Assembly (NCBI RefSeq): GCF_900106695.1
Contig: NZ_FNMZ01000004.1
Location: 310,001-374,000 of the forward strand
Length of the DNA: 64,000 bases
DNA from: Albimonas donghaensis
GTDB taxonomy: Bacteria; Pseudomonadota; Alphaproteobacteria; Rhodobacterales; Rhodobacteraceae
Reading direction: 5' to 3'
Under the pieces are notes generated by a model, which made no database searches, was not told the DNA's origin, and was given only the letters and a program-made list of their open reading frames with translations. This document shows, in pieces, positions 15,791 through 25,694 of this stretch. The first letter of the stretch is position 1. The number at the start of each line of letters is the position of its first letter. Position numbers and translations under genes: made by a program.

Positions 15791-16495
15791 GTGATCGGCG
15801 ATTTCCTCAAGGCCATCGGCCAGCTCGGCGATCCGCGCTTCCTGCGGGTGTTCGGCATCTCGGTCGCGCTGACGCTGGCGCTGCTGGTCGGCGCGCTCTT
15901 CGGCTGGTCGTGGCTGGTGGGGATGATCCCGGACGCCGACCTGACCCTGTTCGGGGCGGACCTGAGCTTCCTGGACGGGCTGGCCGCCGTGCTGGCCTGG
16001 ACGGCCGGCGCCATCGGGGCGGTGTTCCTGATGTTCCCGGTGGCGGCCGTCTTCATCGGCCTCTTCCTGGAGGACATCGCCGACGCGGTGGAGGCTAGGC
16101 ACTTCCCCCACCTTCCCCCCGCCGGCCGCATGGGCTGGGGAGAGACGCTGGCCGACGGCCTGGTCTTCGCCGGCGCGCTGCTGCTGGCCAACCTGGTGGG
16201 GCTGGTCTTCTACCTCTTCGCCGGACCGCTGGCGCCCTTCGTGTTCCTCGCGGTCAACGGTCTGCTGCTGGGCCGGCAGTATTTCGAGCTGGTGGCGGCG
16301 CGGCGCATCGGCGCCAGGGCCGCCCGCGCGCTGCGCAAGCGGCATGCCGGCCCGATCTGGCTGGCCGGCGGGCTGATGGCGCTGGGGCTGTCGGTGCCGC
16401 TGATCGGCCTCGCCATCCCGGTGCTGGGGGTGGCGAGCTTCACTCACATGTATCACCGCATCGCCGCCAACCCCTCGGAGACGGGGCGCGCATGA
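15791..16495 (+). CDS. EI24 domain membrane protein (CysZ-like)
   Basis: Using GTG 15791, which follows the nitroreductase TGA by four bases, the product is 234 residues. It has about four long hydrophobic segments: SVALTLALLVGALFGWSWLV, WTAGAIGAVFLMFPVAAVFI, a third around GALLLANLVGLVFYLFAG, and LMALGLSVPLIGLAIPVLGV. GLFLEDIADAVEARHFP and NGLLLGRQYFELVAARR are conserved EI24/CysZ features. CysZ imports sulfate in enterobacteria; alphaproteobacterial EI24 proteins are mostly uncharacterised, so sulfate transport is possible but not shown. Confidence 0.85.
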   Translation: MIGDFLKAIGQLGDPRFLRVFGISVALTLALLVGALFGWSWLVGMIPDADLTLFGADLSFLDGLAAVLAWTAGAIGAVFLMFPVAAVFIGLFLEDIADAVEARHFPHLPPAGRMGWGETLADGLVFAGALLLANLVGLVFYLFAGPLAPFVFLAVNGLLLGRQYFELVAARRIGARAARALRKRHAGPIWLAGGLMALGLSVPLIGLAIPVLGVASFTHMYHRIAANPSETGRA

Positions 16496-16530
16496 TCCCT
16501 GAGCGCCGCCCCCGGATCGGGGGAAGCGCG

Positions 16531-16656
16531 TCAGGAGCCGACGGTGGGCGCGGGCTTTTTCTGAGAGCTGCAACCCTCGGTGGCGGAGGCCGGAAGCGCG
16601 GCGGTCAGGGCCGCGGCGATACCGGCGCAGACGACGGCGAGGCGAAGGATCTTCAT
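16531..16656 (-). CDS. 41-residue secreted peptide
   Basis: This short gene encodes MKILRLAVVC AGIAAALTAA and then LPASATEGCSSQKKPAPTVG S. It has a classic signal peptide (lysine, long hydrophobic core, ASA cleavage site), leaving a mature tail of about 16 residues with one cysteine, two lysines and prolines. GGGAG lies 7 bases before ATG 16656. It sits between EI24 (convergent) and DUF1467 (upstream, same strand). Small exported peptides of this size are frequent and unnamed in Rhodobacteraceae. The function is unknown. Confidence 0.6.
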   Translation of the reverse strand: MKILRLAVVCAGIAAALTAALPASATEGCSSQKKPAPTVGS

Positions 16657-16822
16657 GGCGGCGCTCCCATCAGGACGTGGACATTGACCCTAGGGTAGCA
16701 CGGCGATCCGCGCGCCGCGATCACGGGCTCGGGAGCGTTCGCCCGTTCGCGCCGGCGCTCGCCCGCCCCCCCGCGAAGGGCCCCGCTGCGGAAGGCCCCG
16801 CCGCGAAGGGCGCCGCCCCGCC

Positions 16823-17119
16823 TTACTGCGCGGCGGGGGCGGCGTCCCAGGTCGGCTTGATGTCGGACACGAAGTCCAACTCGTCCAGCGTGTAGCCGCC
16901 ATAGGCGATGAACAGCACCACCGCCAGCCACAACGGCGCGGTGACCGCGGTGGTGATCCACAGCTTGCGCTTCAGCCGAAGGTTCGCCGGCGCCGAGGCC
17001 GGGGTCCCCGGCACCACCTCGCCCATGTCGCCCTGGCTGCGCATGCCGAGGGGCAGCGAGATATAAAGCGTCATGAACCAGATCACGGCCCAGAGCACGA
17101 TCGCGCCGGTGATGGTCAT
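16823..17119 (-). CDS. DUF1467 family membrane protein
   Basis: The 98-residue protein has two hydrophobic helices, one at the N-terminus (AIVLWAVIWFMTLYISLPLG) and one around residues 55-75 (TTAVTAPLWLAVVLFIAYGG). RSQGDMGEVVPGTPASAP and the LRLKRKLWIT segment between the helices are the DUF1467 signature. The family is nearly restricted to alphaproteobacteria and often follows the methylmalonyl-CoA epimerase gene, as here with a 4-base overlap (ATGA type). No function is known. Confidence 0.9.
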   Translation of the reverse strand: MTITGAIVLWAVIWFMTLYISLPLGMRSQGDMGEVVPGTPASAPANLRLKRKLWITTAVTAPLWLAVVLFIAYGGYTLDELDFVSDIKPTWDAAPAAQ

Positions 17120-17520
17120 ACCTGTTCAAGCTCCGTCAGGGTGCCGTTGAAGTCCTTGGGATGCAGGAAGATCACCGGCTTGCCATGGGCGCCGATCTTG
17201 GGCTCCCCGTCGCCCAGCACCCGGGCGCCGGCGGCCTTCAGATGGTCGCGGGCGGCGATGATGTCCTCGACCTCGTAGCATACATGGTGGATGCCGCCCG
17301 ACGGGTTCTTGTCGAGAAAGCCCTGGATCGGCGAGTTCTCTCCCAGCGGGTAGAGCAGTTCGATCTTGGTGTTGGGCAGTTCGATGAAGACCACGGTCAC
17401 GCCGTGATCGGGCTCATCCTGCGGCGCGCCGACATCGGCGCCCAGCGCGGTGCGGTATTGCGCGCAGGCGGCCTCGAGGTCGGGCACGGCGATGGCGACA
17501 TGGTTCAGGCGGCCGATCAT
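17116..17520 (-). CDS. mce: methylmalonyl-CoA epimerase
   Basis: The 134-residue VOC-fold enzyme interconverts (R)- and (S)-methylmalonyl-CoA, linking propionyl-CoA carboxylation to the mutase and succinyl-CoA. The metal-binding residues lie in GRLNHVAIAVPDLEAA (His7), VFIELPNTKIELLYPL (the second ligand region), SGGIHHVCYEVEDI (His) and GTLTELEQV (final Glu). Length and motifs match the family. A GGAGGAG site precedes ATG 17520. It is the first gene of a two-gene unit with DUF1467. Confidence 0.94.
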   Translation of the reverse strand: MIGRLNHVAIAVPDLEAACAQYRTALGADVGAPQDEPDHGVTVVFIELPNTKIELLYPLGENSPIQGFLDKNPSGGIHHVCYEVEDIIAARDHLKAAGARVLGDGEPKIGAHGKPVIFLHPKDFNGTLTELEQV

Positions 17521-17688
17521 GCGGGGGCTCCTCCGGGGGCGTGGTCTTTCTGGCTCGGTCTTGTTTCCGGCTGGAAGTACGGTTGCGCGCGCCCGCGCGC
17601 AAGGCGGTGCAGCGTCACGGCTGCGCGGGGAGCGCGGAGGGCCGATTCGCCGCCGCTCGGCGCGCCCCGCGGCCCCGCGGCCCCGAGC

Positions 17689-17710
17689 CCCTAAAACCCT
17701 AAAACCCTAA
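17689..17710. repeat. CCCTAAAA tandem octamer, 2.75 copies
   Basis: CCCTAAAA-CCCTAAAA-CCCTAA occurs once in this very GC-rich setting. It resembles ciliate-type telomere repeats by chance only; the array is too short to mean more than a slippage tract or an AT-rich promoter element. Confidence 0.8.
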
Positions 17711-17787
17711 TCAAGCGCCGATTGCCCGGCCCCCGTCGCCGCCCTAGGGTCCGCCCGCGGCATCGAGGGGCCGGGGAGGTTTCGGGG

Positions 17788-17848
17788 CGGACGGTCCGTC
17801 CGACCGTCCGGCCAACGGGCGGGCCGACGGTCCGGCCTACGGGCGGGC
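17788..17848 (+). repeat. palindromic and direct repeat cluster upstream of RTX gene
   Basis: CGGACGGT (17788-17795) is the inverse of ACCGTCCG (17803-17810). Immediately after, the block GGCCAACGGGCGGGCC is nearly repeated as GGCCTACGGGCGGGCC, separated by GACGGTCC. The cluster ends about 45 bp before the RTX start codon, so it may be a regulatory site or an mRNA structure. Confidence 0.6.
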
Positions 17849-17894
17849 CATCGTCCGGTCGGGCGCCCTGCCCCTGCTCGAAAGGCGCGCTGCC

Positions 17895-20421
<2,527 letters not shown>

Positions 20422-20522
20422 TCCGGGCCCGCATCCGGACCGGCGCGGCGGGGGCTTCGCGGCCCCCCCGCCTCGGTCCGGGCGCGTCAAGGTTCGGCGA
20501 GGGTCGGTTCGGCGAGGGTCAG

Positions 20523-20568
20523 GCATGAAAACGGCGCGCCCGGGTTTCCGGGCGCGCCGTTTTCATGC
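20523..20568. terminator. strong bidirectional terminator after ilvC
   Basis: A perfect 21-bp stem (20523-20543 with 20548-20568) has a 4-base loop, an alternating CG core and flanking AAAA/TTTT, so it can stop transcription from both sides. The right arm overlaps a 15-bp direct repeat, TTCATGCGGGGCGAC, at 20562-20576 and 20578-20592. Confidence 0.9.
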
Positions 20569-20658
20569 GGGGCGACTTTCATGCGGGGCGACGGCGCCCC
20601 GGCGGCGGCTCGGCGCGACGCGCGCCCGGATCAGCCCGTCGGCCTCATCGCGAAACGC

Positions 20659-20850
20659 TCATTCCGCGCGCGTGCAGGTCCGGCCCTGGGCGCCGACCAG
20701 CGACCCGCGCCGCGCGAGGGCCACGCTGAGCGTCGCCGCGCCGCCGCCCGCGACATAGCTCATCGCCGCGATGGCCAGGCCGGCCTCGAGCGCGAACGCC
20801 AATATGACCGCGACGAGGCCGGATAAGACGCCTAAAAGAACACAAGCCAT
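20659..20850 (-). CDS. small membrane protein, 63 residues
   Basis: Starting at ATG 20850, the product MACVLLGVLSGLVAVILAFA and onward has two adjacent hydrophobic helices (about 3-21 and 23-46) followed by a positive tail with RRG and GRTCTRAE. It is convergent with ilvC across the strong terminator. No family is recognised, and the ribosome site is weak (GGAT). An in-frame extension upstream to 20922 is possible but unlikely. Confidence 0.5.
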   Translation of the reverse strand: MACVLLGVLSGLVAVILAFALEAGLAIAAMSYVAGGGAATLSVALARRGSLVGAQGRTCTRAE

Positions 20851-21162
20851 GGTCGGATCCGATACTGATACGCGGGCGGACCGGGGAGATACGCACAGGC
20901 CCCCGACCGAGCGGCCGACCAAGCCGCCAGCCCCAAGGCTAGGGGGCGGCGGATGAACCTCACCGTAACATTAACGCTCCGGAGCAACGTTTCGCCTTTT
21001 TTGAGCGAGGTTTCCGGAATCGCATCCGGCGCGATACGGCGCATCTTCTCCATTTCAGGAACAATCCGTGTCCTTGGCCGCGCCCCCCCGAGCCGATAGG
21101 CTTCGCAGGCTGCCCGCCTGCGCGCCGCGCCTGTCCGAAAGTCGCCCCCATGCCGTTCCGCG
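20851..21162. other. intergenic region with AT-richer core
   Basis: This 312-bp gap lies between the divergent small membrane protein gene and the hemerythrin gene. A stretch around 20950-21060 is clearly less GC-rich (ACCGTAACATTAACG, CTTTTTTGAGCG), so it probably holds both promoters. A 48-codon open frame from 20953 lacks a ribosome site and I do not call it. Confidence 0.5.
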
Positions 21163-21789
21163 ATGACTGACGAGCCCGTCGACACACCCGACCCCGGAGC
21201 CGACCCCGGTCCCGAAACCGGGCCCGGCGGCGACACCGGCCTCGCCACCCGTCCCGGCTTGCCCGAGGACCTGCGCTACCTGCTCGGCGCGTATCCGCGG
21301 CGGATCTGGGGCGACCATCCCAATTTCGGCCCCGTCACCAGGTTCTACCTCGACCGTCACGCCATGTTCCGCGAGGCGATGAGCGTCATGCAGCGGCTGA
21401 CCGACGAGGCGCTGGACGGCGCCCGCCCCCCCGAAGCCTGGAGCCATGACTTCGGCCGCATCGCCGGCTTCTTCCTCAACCAGCTGCATGAACATCACCA
21501 TATCGAGGACATCCACTACTTCCCCGCCCTGGTGCGGATGGAGCCCGGCCTGAAGCGCGGCTTCGACATCCTCGACCGGGATCACCACACCATCCACGAC
21601 GCGCTGGACCGCTTCCAGGACGGCGCGACGGCGGCCCTGCGCGCGTTGCAGGCGGCCCCCGCCGACCCCAAGCGACCGATGGCCGATATCGGGGCCGAGC
21701 TGACCCGCATGGACCGGCTGCTGGTCCGCCATCTCTTCGACGAGGAGGAACTGGTGATCCCGACCATGCTCCACCGCGGCGAGGTGTGA
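21163..21789 (+). CDS. hemerythrin HHE domain protein
   Basis: After a 35-residue acidic, proline/glycine-rich N-terminus, residues 55-205 form a four-helix hemerythrin-like bundle. The likely di-iron ligands lie in YLDRHAMFREAMSVM (His), FFLNQLHEHHHIEDIHYFPA (several His and Glu), LDRDHHTIHDALDRF (His) and RHLFDEEELVIPTML (His, Glu). Such proteins bind O2 or NO, or protect iron-sulfur centres in the cytoplasm; which applies here is unknown. A second, unrelated-length hemerythrin lies at 43352. The ribosome site before ATG 21163 is weak. Confidence 0.85.
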   Translation: MTDEPVDTPDPGADPGPETGPGGDTGLATRPGLPEDLRYLLGAYPRRIWGDHPNFGPVTRFYLDRHAMFREAMSVMQRLTDEALDGARPPEAWSHDFGRIAGFFLNQLHEHHHIEDIHYFPALVRMEPGLKRGFDILDRDHHTIHDALDRFQDGATAALRALQAAPADPKRPMADIGAELTRMDRLLVRHLFDEEELVIPTMLHRGEV

Positions 21790-21997
21790 GCCGGTTGCGC
21801 GGGCGCGGGCCCGGCCGCGCGAACGAGTCCTAAATGTAACGCTGCGTCGCCTCGGCGGCCCCGGCGGCCGCGGCCGTGACGATCGGCCTTGTTCGCGCGG
21901 GCCGGACGCCGATAATCCGAGGGATCAGGGGGGCGCGCACGGGCGCCTGTTTTCGGCGGAGCCGGCTCCGCCAGGATCAATCGGGAGCACCGGCGAC
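21790..21997. promoter_or_regulatory. probable promoter region of the mosaic RTX gene
   Basis: The 208-bp leader contains an AT-richer spot near 21828-21842 (CCTAAATGTAACGC). The GGGAG ribosome site at 21983-21987 is 10 bases before the start codon. I could not define -35/-10 boxes with confidence. Confidence 0.35.
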
Positions 21998-24037
21998 ATG
22001 GCCGATTTCATCGTCACCACCGGCGAGGACGTTGTCGACGACACCGACAACCGCCTGTCCCTGCGCGAGGCCTTCGCGCAGATCAACGCGGCCGACTCCG
22101 CACAGCGCCAGCGCATTCTCTTCGCCGACGGCGTGGACCGGGTCGAGATCTTCGACGAAGGCCTGTTCCTGAACGCCCCGAACCTGGTGATCGACGGCGA
22201 CGCGGACGGCGATGGCATCGGCGACGTCACCCTGACCGGGGAGGTCGAGGGCGCCTTCATGATCGGCGCCGCCGGCGACGCCGCGCTGACCCTGCGCGAC
22301 ATCGCCTTCGAGGACGTGACGGTGGTCGCCCCGGACGTGGCGGACGGCCGGGACGGGGCCGATGGCGCGGACGTGAACGGCGCCCGCGGCCGGGCCGGCG
22401 CCGAGGGCGACGGAGGCCGGTTCCTCGGCCTGATCAAGGCGGCCGGAGACTTGGCTCTGGACGGCGTGCGGATCTCCGACGCCGCCATCCTGGGCGTGGA
22501 TGCCGGCGATGGCGGCGACGGCGGCGACGGCCAGGACCGCAACGCCCGCCCCCGCGCGGATGGCGACGGCGCCGACGGGCGCAATGGCGGGCACGGCGGC
22601 GACGGCGGCGATGGCGGAACCGGCAACAACGTGGCGGTGATCGTGGCCAACGGCGCGCTTTCGGCGACCGACAGCGGCATCGACGACTCCGTGCGGCTGA
22701 TCGCCGGCGACGGCGGGAACGGCGGCGAGGGCGGCGCGGGGGGCGACGGCGGCGCCGGGGGCGCGGGCGGCGGCCAGTCCAACATCGCCGGCGGCGATGG
22801 CGGCGACGGGGGCGACGGCGGTCTGGGCGGGGACGGAGGCGACGGCGGCGACAGCGGCGCCGGCGGCTACGCCATCGCCGGGATCTACTTCACCGGCGAG
22901 GCGGATGATCTCGACGTCTCCGGTCTCGCCATCGGCGGCGGCATGGACGCGGCCGCGGGCGCGGCCGGCGACGAGGGCGAGGGCGGGTCCCGCGGGCGCG
23001 GCGGCGAAGGCGGGGCCGGCGGCGCCGGGGGAACCTTCGCCGACAACGGCGCCAACGGCCGGGCCGGCGCCGACGGCGATGCGGGCGCCGACGGGCAGGC
23101 CTTTTTCGCCGGCGCCTCGGTGGCCGGCGTCTTCCCCCAGATCGACGGGGTCGAACCCGCCGACGCGCTGGTCTACGCCGCCGGCCTCGGCGGCCCGGTG
23201 ACCGAGGGCGAGAGCCTGACCTTCGCGCTGGTCCGCACCGGCGCCTCCGACGTCGCCATCTCCGTCACCTGGACGCTGGAAGGCGGCGAGGGCTTCGGCG
23301 CCGGCGACGTATCGGCGCTGACCGGAGTGGAGACGTTCGAGGCCGGCGGCCCCGACGTGATCGAGGTCGAGATCTCGGCCGTGCTCGACGACGTCCGCGA
23401 GGATGACGAGCGCTTCGCCTTCGTCATCTCCGAGGTCACGCCGGCCGAGGGCTCGGACGACGCCGTGGCCATCGGCACGGAGGCGGTCTCGGCCCTGATC
23501 GAGAACGCCCGCGGCGCCCCGCAGGAGGTGCTGACCGGCGGCCGGGGGCGCGACGTGCTCAAGGGCTCGCGGCTGGACGAGGACCTGCTGGGCTTCGGCG
23601 GCCGCGACAAGCTGGTCGGCGCGCGGGGGGAGGATCTGCTGAAAGGCGGCCGGGGCAAGGACAAGCTCAACGGCGGCGGCGGCGACGACGTGCTGGTCGG
23701 CGGGCTGCACCGGGACAAGCTGATCGGCGGGCGCGGCGACGACATGTTCGTCTTCGAGGCCCTGCGCCATGCGGGGCGCGACGGCAAGGGCGACAGGATC
23801 GTCGACTTCGGCCGCGGCGGCGACCTGATCGACCTGTCGGGCATCGACGCCGACGCCATCGCGCGCGGCGACCAGGCCTTCGCCTTCATCGGAGCCGGGG
23901 ATTTTTCGGAGACCGCAGGAGAGCTGCGCCAGAACGGCGACCTGATCGAAGGCGACGTGAACGGCGACGGCGCGGCGGATTTCGAGCTGCGCCTGCTCAA
24001 CAGCGTGGTGATGACCTCGGACGATTTCGTCCTTTGA
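21998..24037 (+). CDS. mosaic surface/secreted protein: CSLREA-like, glycine-rich PGRS-like, Calx-beta-like and RTX segments
   Basis: The 679-residue protein has distinct parts. Residues 1-110 resemble the CSLREA domain (VDDTDNRLSLREAFAQINAA) leading into beta-helix-like strands. Residues 115-375 are very rich in glycine, aspartate and alanine, with runs such as GDGGDGGDGG, interrupted by short beta-strand islands (LALDGVRISDAAILGVDAG, NNVAVIVANGALSATDSG). Residues 395-500 resemble a Calx-beta repeat (VTEGESLTFALVRTG, EDDERFAFVISEV). Residues 510-590 are RTX-like nonapeptides unusually rich in K and R (GGRGRDVLK, GGRGKDKLN). The end (FVFEAL...DRIVDFGRGGDLIDLSGI) is a serralysin-type cap, implying type I export. 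No exporter is nearby. The function may be adhesion or biofilm matrix. Confidence 0.8.
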   Translation: MADFIVTTGEDVVDDTDNRLSLREAFAQINAADSAQRQRILFADGVDRVEIFDEGLFLNAPNLVIDGDADGDGIGDVTLTGEVEGAFMIGAAGDAALTLRDIAFEDVTVVAPDVADGRDGADGADVNGARGRAGAEGDGGRFLGLIKAAGDLALDGVRISDAAILGVDAGDGGDGGDGQDRNARPRADGDGADGRNGGHGGDGGDGGTGNNVAVIVANGALSATDSGIDDSVRLIAGDGGNGGEGGAGGDGGAGGAGGGQSNIAGGDGGDGGDGGLGGDGGDGGDSGAGGYAIAGIYFTGEADDLDVSGLAIGGGMDAAAGAAGDEGEGGSRGRGGEGGAGGAGGTFADNGANGRAGADGDAGADGQAFFAGASVAGVFPQIDGVEPADALVYAAGLGGPVTEGESLTFALVRTGASDVAISVTWTLEGGEGFGAGDVSALTGVETFEAGGPDVIEVEISAVLDDVREDDERFAFVISEVTPAEGSDDAVAIGTEAVSALIENARGAPQEVLTGGRGRDVLKGSRLDEDLLGFGGRDKLVGARGEDLLKGGRGKDKLNGGGGDDVLVGGLHRDKLIGGRGDDMFVFEALRHAGRDGKGDRIVDFGRGGDLIDLSGIDADAIARGDQAFAFIGAGDFSETAGELRQNGDLIEGDVNGDGAADFELRLLNSVVMTSDDFVL

Positions 24038-24042
24038 CCCCG

Positions 24043-24068
24043 CGGTCCGGGGCGCGCGCCCCGGACCG
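24043..24068. terminator. 26-bp palindrome between convergent genes
   Basis: Positions 24043-24055 are the exact inverse complement of 24056-24068, so a hairpin with a minimal 4-base loop is expected. It fills the 37-bp gap between the RTX gene and the DUF4864 gene and should act on both. Confidence 0.75.
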
Positions 24069-24074
24069 TTCGCC

Positions 24075-24611
24075 TCAGGCGCCGGCCTCGGGCGCCTGGC
24101 GCAGGCGCACCCCGTCGATCCGCCAGGCGCCGTCGATGCGAATCATGTCGTAATCGGCGACATAGGTGGTCCCGTCCGCCGCGGTGATCACCACCGCCTG
24201 CCGGTAGCCGTCGCCGATGCGGTCCAGCCGCGCGAAGGCGTATCCGCCGGGGCGCCAGACCATCGGATAGGCCTCGCGCACCATGCGCCCGAAGTTCTCG
24301 GGAGACCCGAACATCCGCCGGATATTGGGCGAGGCGTAGCCGAAGGCGCGGGGCAGGTCCTCGGCCCGGAAGGCGTCGAACTGGCGGTCGATGGCCTCGC
24401 GGATGCGCGCGGCGGCCGCGATCTCCTGGGCCGGCGCCCGTGAGGCGGGGAGCGTGACGGCGACGCCCGCGGCCGCCGTCAGCAGCGCGGCGCCGAGCCC
24501 GCGCAGGGCCTGCCGTCGGCTCGGGCTGCGGGCGACGCCCGGACCGGCGAGCGCTCCGGCGGGCGCTTCGGGGATCCGGTCGGGGATCTGATCGGGAACG
24601 GGGTCGGTCAT
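24075..24611 (-). CDS. DUF4864 domain protein, exported
   Basis: The 178-residue product has a signal around residues 30-62: SPSRRQALRGLGAALLTAAA contains a twin arginine, so Tat export is likely. The rest is the SnoaL-like DUF4864 domain: IREAIDRQFDAFRAEDLPRA, FGYASPNIRRMFGSPENFGR, MVREAYPMVWRPGGYAFARL and YVADYDMIRIDGAWRIDGVR. The family is periplasmic and uncharacterised. The N-terminal 28 residues are proline-rich and could be an overcalled start, but no later ATG exists before the signal. It faces the RTX gene convergently and is divergent from the YeeE pair. Confidence 0.85.
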   Translation of the reverse strand: MTDPVPDQIPDRIPEAPAGALAGPGVARSPSRRQALRGLGAALLTAAAGVAVTLPASRAPAQEIAAAARIREAIDRQFDAFRAEDLPRAFGYASPNIRRMFGSPENFGRMVREAYPMVWRPGGYAFARLDRIGDGYRQAVVITAADGTTYVADYDMIRIDGAWRIDGVRLRQAPEAGA

Positions 24612-24672
24612 CTCGGCCTCCTGCGCGACGGCGCTTCGATTTAGAATGGAGCGAAATCACGTCACGGCAAGC

Positions 24673-24703
24673 TTGCGATGCGCCGGGCCTGCCCGTATAT
24701 ATT
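24673..24703 (+). promoter_or_regulatory. putative promoter of YeeE/YedE pair
   Basis: TTGCGA (24673-24678) and TATATA (24696-24701) are spaced 17 bp; TATATT at 24698-24703 is an alternative -10. The -10 region abuts or overlaps the operator-like palindrome, which would let a bound repressor block RNA polymerase. Confidence 0.5.
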
Positions 24704-24716
24704 CTGAATATCGAAT
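24701..24716 (+). promoter_or_regulatory. SqrR/BigR-type operator candidate (ATTC-N8-GAAT)
   Basis: The sequence ATTC-TGAATATC-GAAT lies 17 bp before the first YeeE start codon. It fits ATTC-N8-GAAT, the form described for SqrR, the persulfide-responsive ArsR-family repressor of Rhodobacter. It also contains a compact palindrome ATATTC-T-GAATAT (24699-24711). YeeE/YedE transporters are typical members of such sulfide-responsive regulons, so site and gene agree. The regulator itself is not in the window. Confidence 0.6.
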
Positions 24717-24732
24717 TTGTGGAGACGTGGCG

Positions 24733-25161
24733 ATGTCGCCGGACTGGATCAACGGATTGCTGGGCGGCGCGATGATCGGCGCCTCGGCGGGCCTGCTGCT
24801 GCTGGCCAACGGCCGCATCGCGGGCGTCAGCGGCATCGCCGGCGGGCTGGTGGACCGCGTGCTGGGCGGCGCCGGCGCCCGGCTCGTGACGGCGGAGAAC
24901 GCGCTTTTCGTGCTGGGCCTGCTGGTCTCGCCGGCGATCTTCGCGCTGCTGGGCGGAGAGATCGCGATCGAGCTCGTCGCCGGCGGCCCGGCCCTGGTGG
25001 TCGCGGGGCTGCTGGTGGGCTTCGGCGCGCGGCTGGGCTCGGGCTGCACCTCGGGGCACGGGGTCTGCGGGTCGGCGCGGCTGTCGCGCCGCTCGATCGT
25101 GGCGATGGCCACGTTCATGGCGACCGCGGTGGCGACCGTGGCGCTGGTCCAGGTCTGGTGA
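24733..25161 (+). CDS. YeeE/YedE family sulfur-compound transporter, first half
   Basis: The 142-residue membrane protein begins at ATG 24733, with GGAG 8 bases upstream. It has about four hydrophobic segments and the family signature GARLGSGCTSGHGVCGSARL, whose cysteine (SGCTSGHG) lies in the transport path of YeeE thiosulfate importers (established). NGLLGGAMIGASAGLLLLAN and GRIAGVSGIAGGL are also typical. The second half is encoded 11 bp downstream as a separate gene, a common split arrangement (also annotated as PmpA/PmpB-like). Together they probably import a thiosulfate- or persulfide-related compound. Confidence 0.9.
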   Translation: MSPDWINGLLGGAMIGASAGLLLLANGRIAGVSGIAGGLVDRVLGGAGARLVTAENALFVLGLLVSPAIFALLGGEIAIELVAGGPALVVAGLLVGFGARLGSGCTSGHGVCGSARLSRRSIVAMATFMATAVATVALVQVW

Positions 25162-25172
25162 GGAGCGACGCC

Positions 25173-25616
25173 ATGCGGATGATCGCGGCTTTGGCGGCGG
25201 GTCTGGTCTTCGGGCTGGGGCTGCTGGTTTCGGACATGGCCAACCCCGCGCGGGTGCTGGCTTTTCTTGATGTCGGCGCGATGGCGGAGGGGGTCTGGGA
25301 CCCGACGCTGGCCTTCGTCATGGCCGGCGCCATGGCGGTCAGCGCCACGGCCTGGGCCCTGGCTCGCAAACGGCCGGAGGCGGTCTGCGGCGGCGCGATG
25401 CCCGGGCCGGCGCGGCAGGTGATCGACGCGCGTCTGATCGGCGGCTCGGCGCTGTTCGGGATCGGCTGGGGGCTGGCCGGGATCTGCCCGGGGCCGGCGC
25501 TGACGGCGCTGGGGATCGGCGGCGGCGGCATGGCGGTGTTCGTCGCCGCGATGCTGGTCGGCATGGCCGCCTTCGGGGCGCTGGAGCGGCGCGCGCCCCG
25601 GGCCGGAAACGCCTGA
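25173..25616 (+). CDS. YeeE/YedE family sulfur-compound transporter, second half (DUF6691)
   Basis: The 147-residue partner has AGLVFGLGLLVSDMANPARV near its N-terminus and SALFGIGWGLAGICPGPALT, where the cysteine in GICPGP is the counterpart of the conserved cysteine in the first half. About four membrane helices are seen. AGGAG lies 8 bases before ATG 25173, straddling the end of the preceding gene, so the two are cotranscribed. No sulfurtransferase, SQR or persulfide dioxygenase gene lies beside them, so they form an isolated transport unit. Confidence 0.88.
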   Translation: MRMIAALAAGLVFGLGLLVSDMANPARVLAFLDVGAMAEGVWDPTLAFVMAGAMAVSATAWALARKRPEAVCGGAMPGPARQVIDARLIGGSALFGIGWGLAGICPGPALTALGIGGGGMAVFVAAMLVGMAAFGALERRAPRAGNA

Positions 25617-25694
25617 ACCGGCCCGGCTGGAAACCAACGCTTAACCATATTTGGACACCATGGCCCGGTCCTCGGCAGAAGGCGGAGACCAGCC

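Larger units (their letters stand above)
17521..17894. other. intergenic region with short repeats
   Basis: This 374-bp gap separates the divergent mce and RTX genes. It contains an octamer repeat (17689-17710) and a cluster of palindromic and direct repeats (17788-17848) just before the RTX gene. No gene is seen. Confidence 0.6.

Noticed and set aside
17689-17710. Telomere-like CCCTAAAA repeats suggesting a linear replicon end
   Set aside because: Only 2.75 copies in the middle of contiguous chromosome with genes on both sides.
20953-21099. A 48-codon open frame in the AT-richer gap before the hemerythrin gene
   Set aside because: No ribosome site and no signal or domain feature; more likely promoter DNA.
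21977-23770. A 597-residue minus-strand frame opposite the mosaic RTX gene
   Set aside because: It mirrors the glycine-rich codons of the plus-strand gene; no start signal and no family resemblance.
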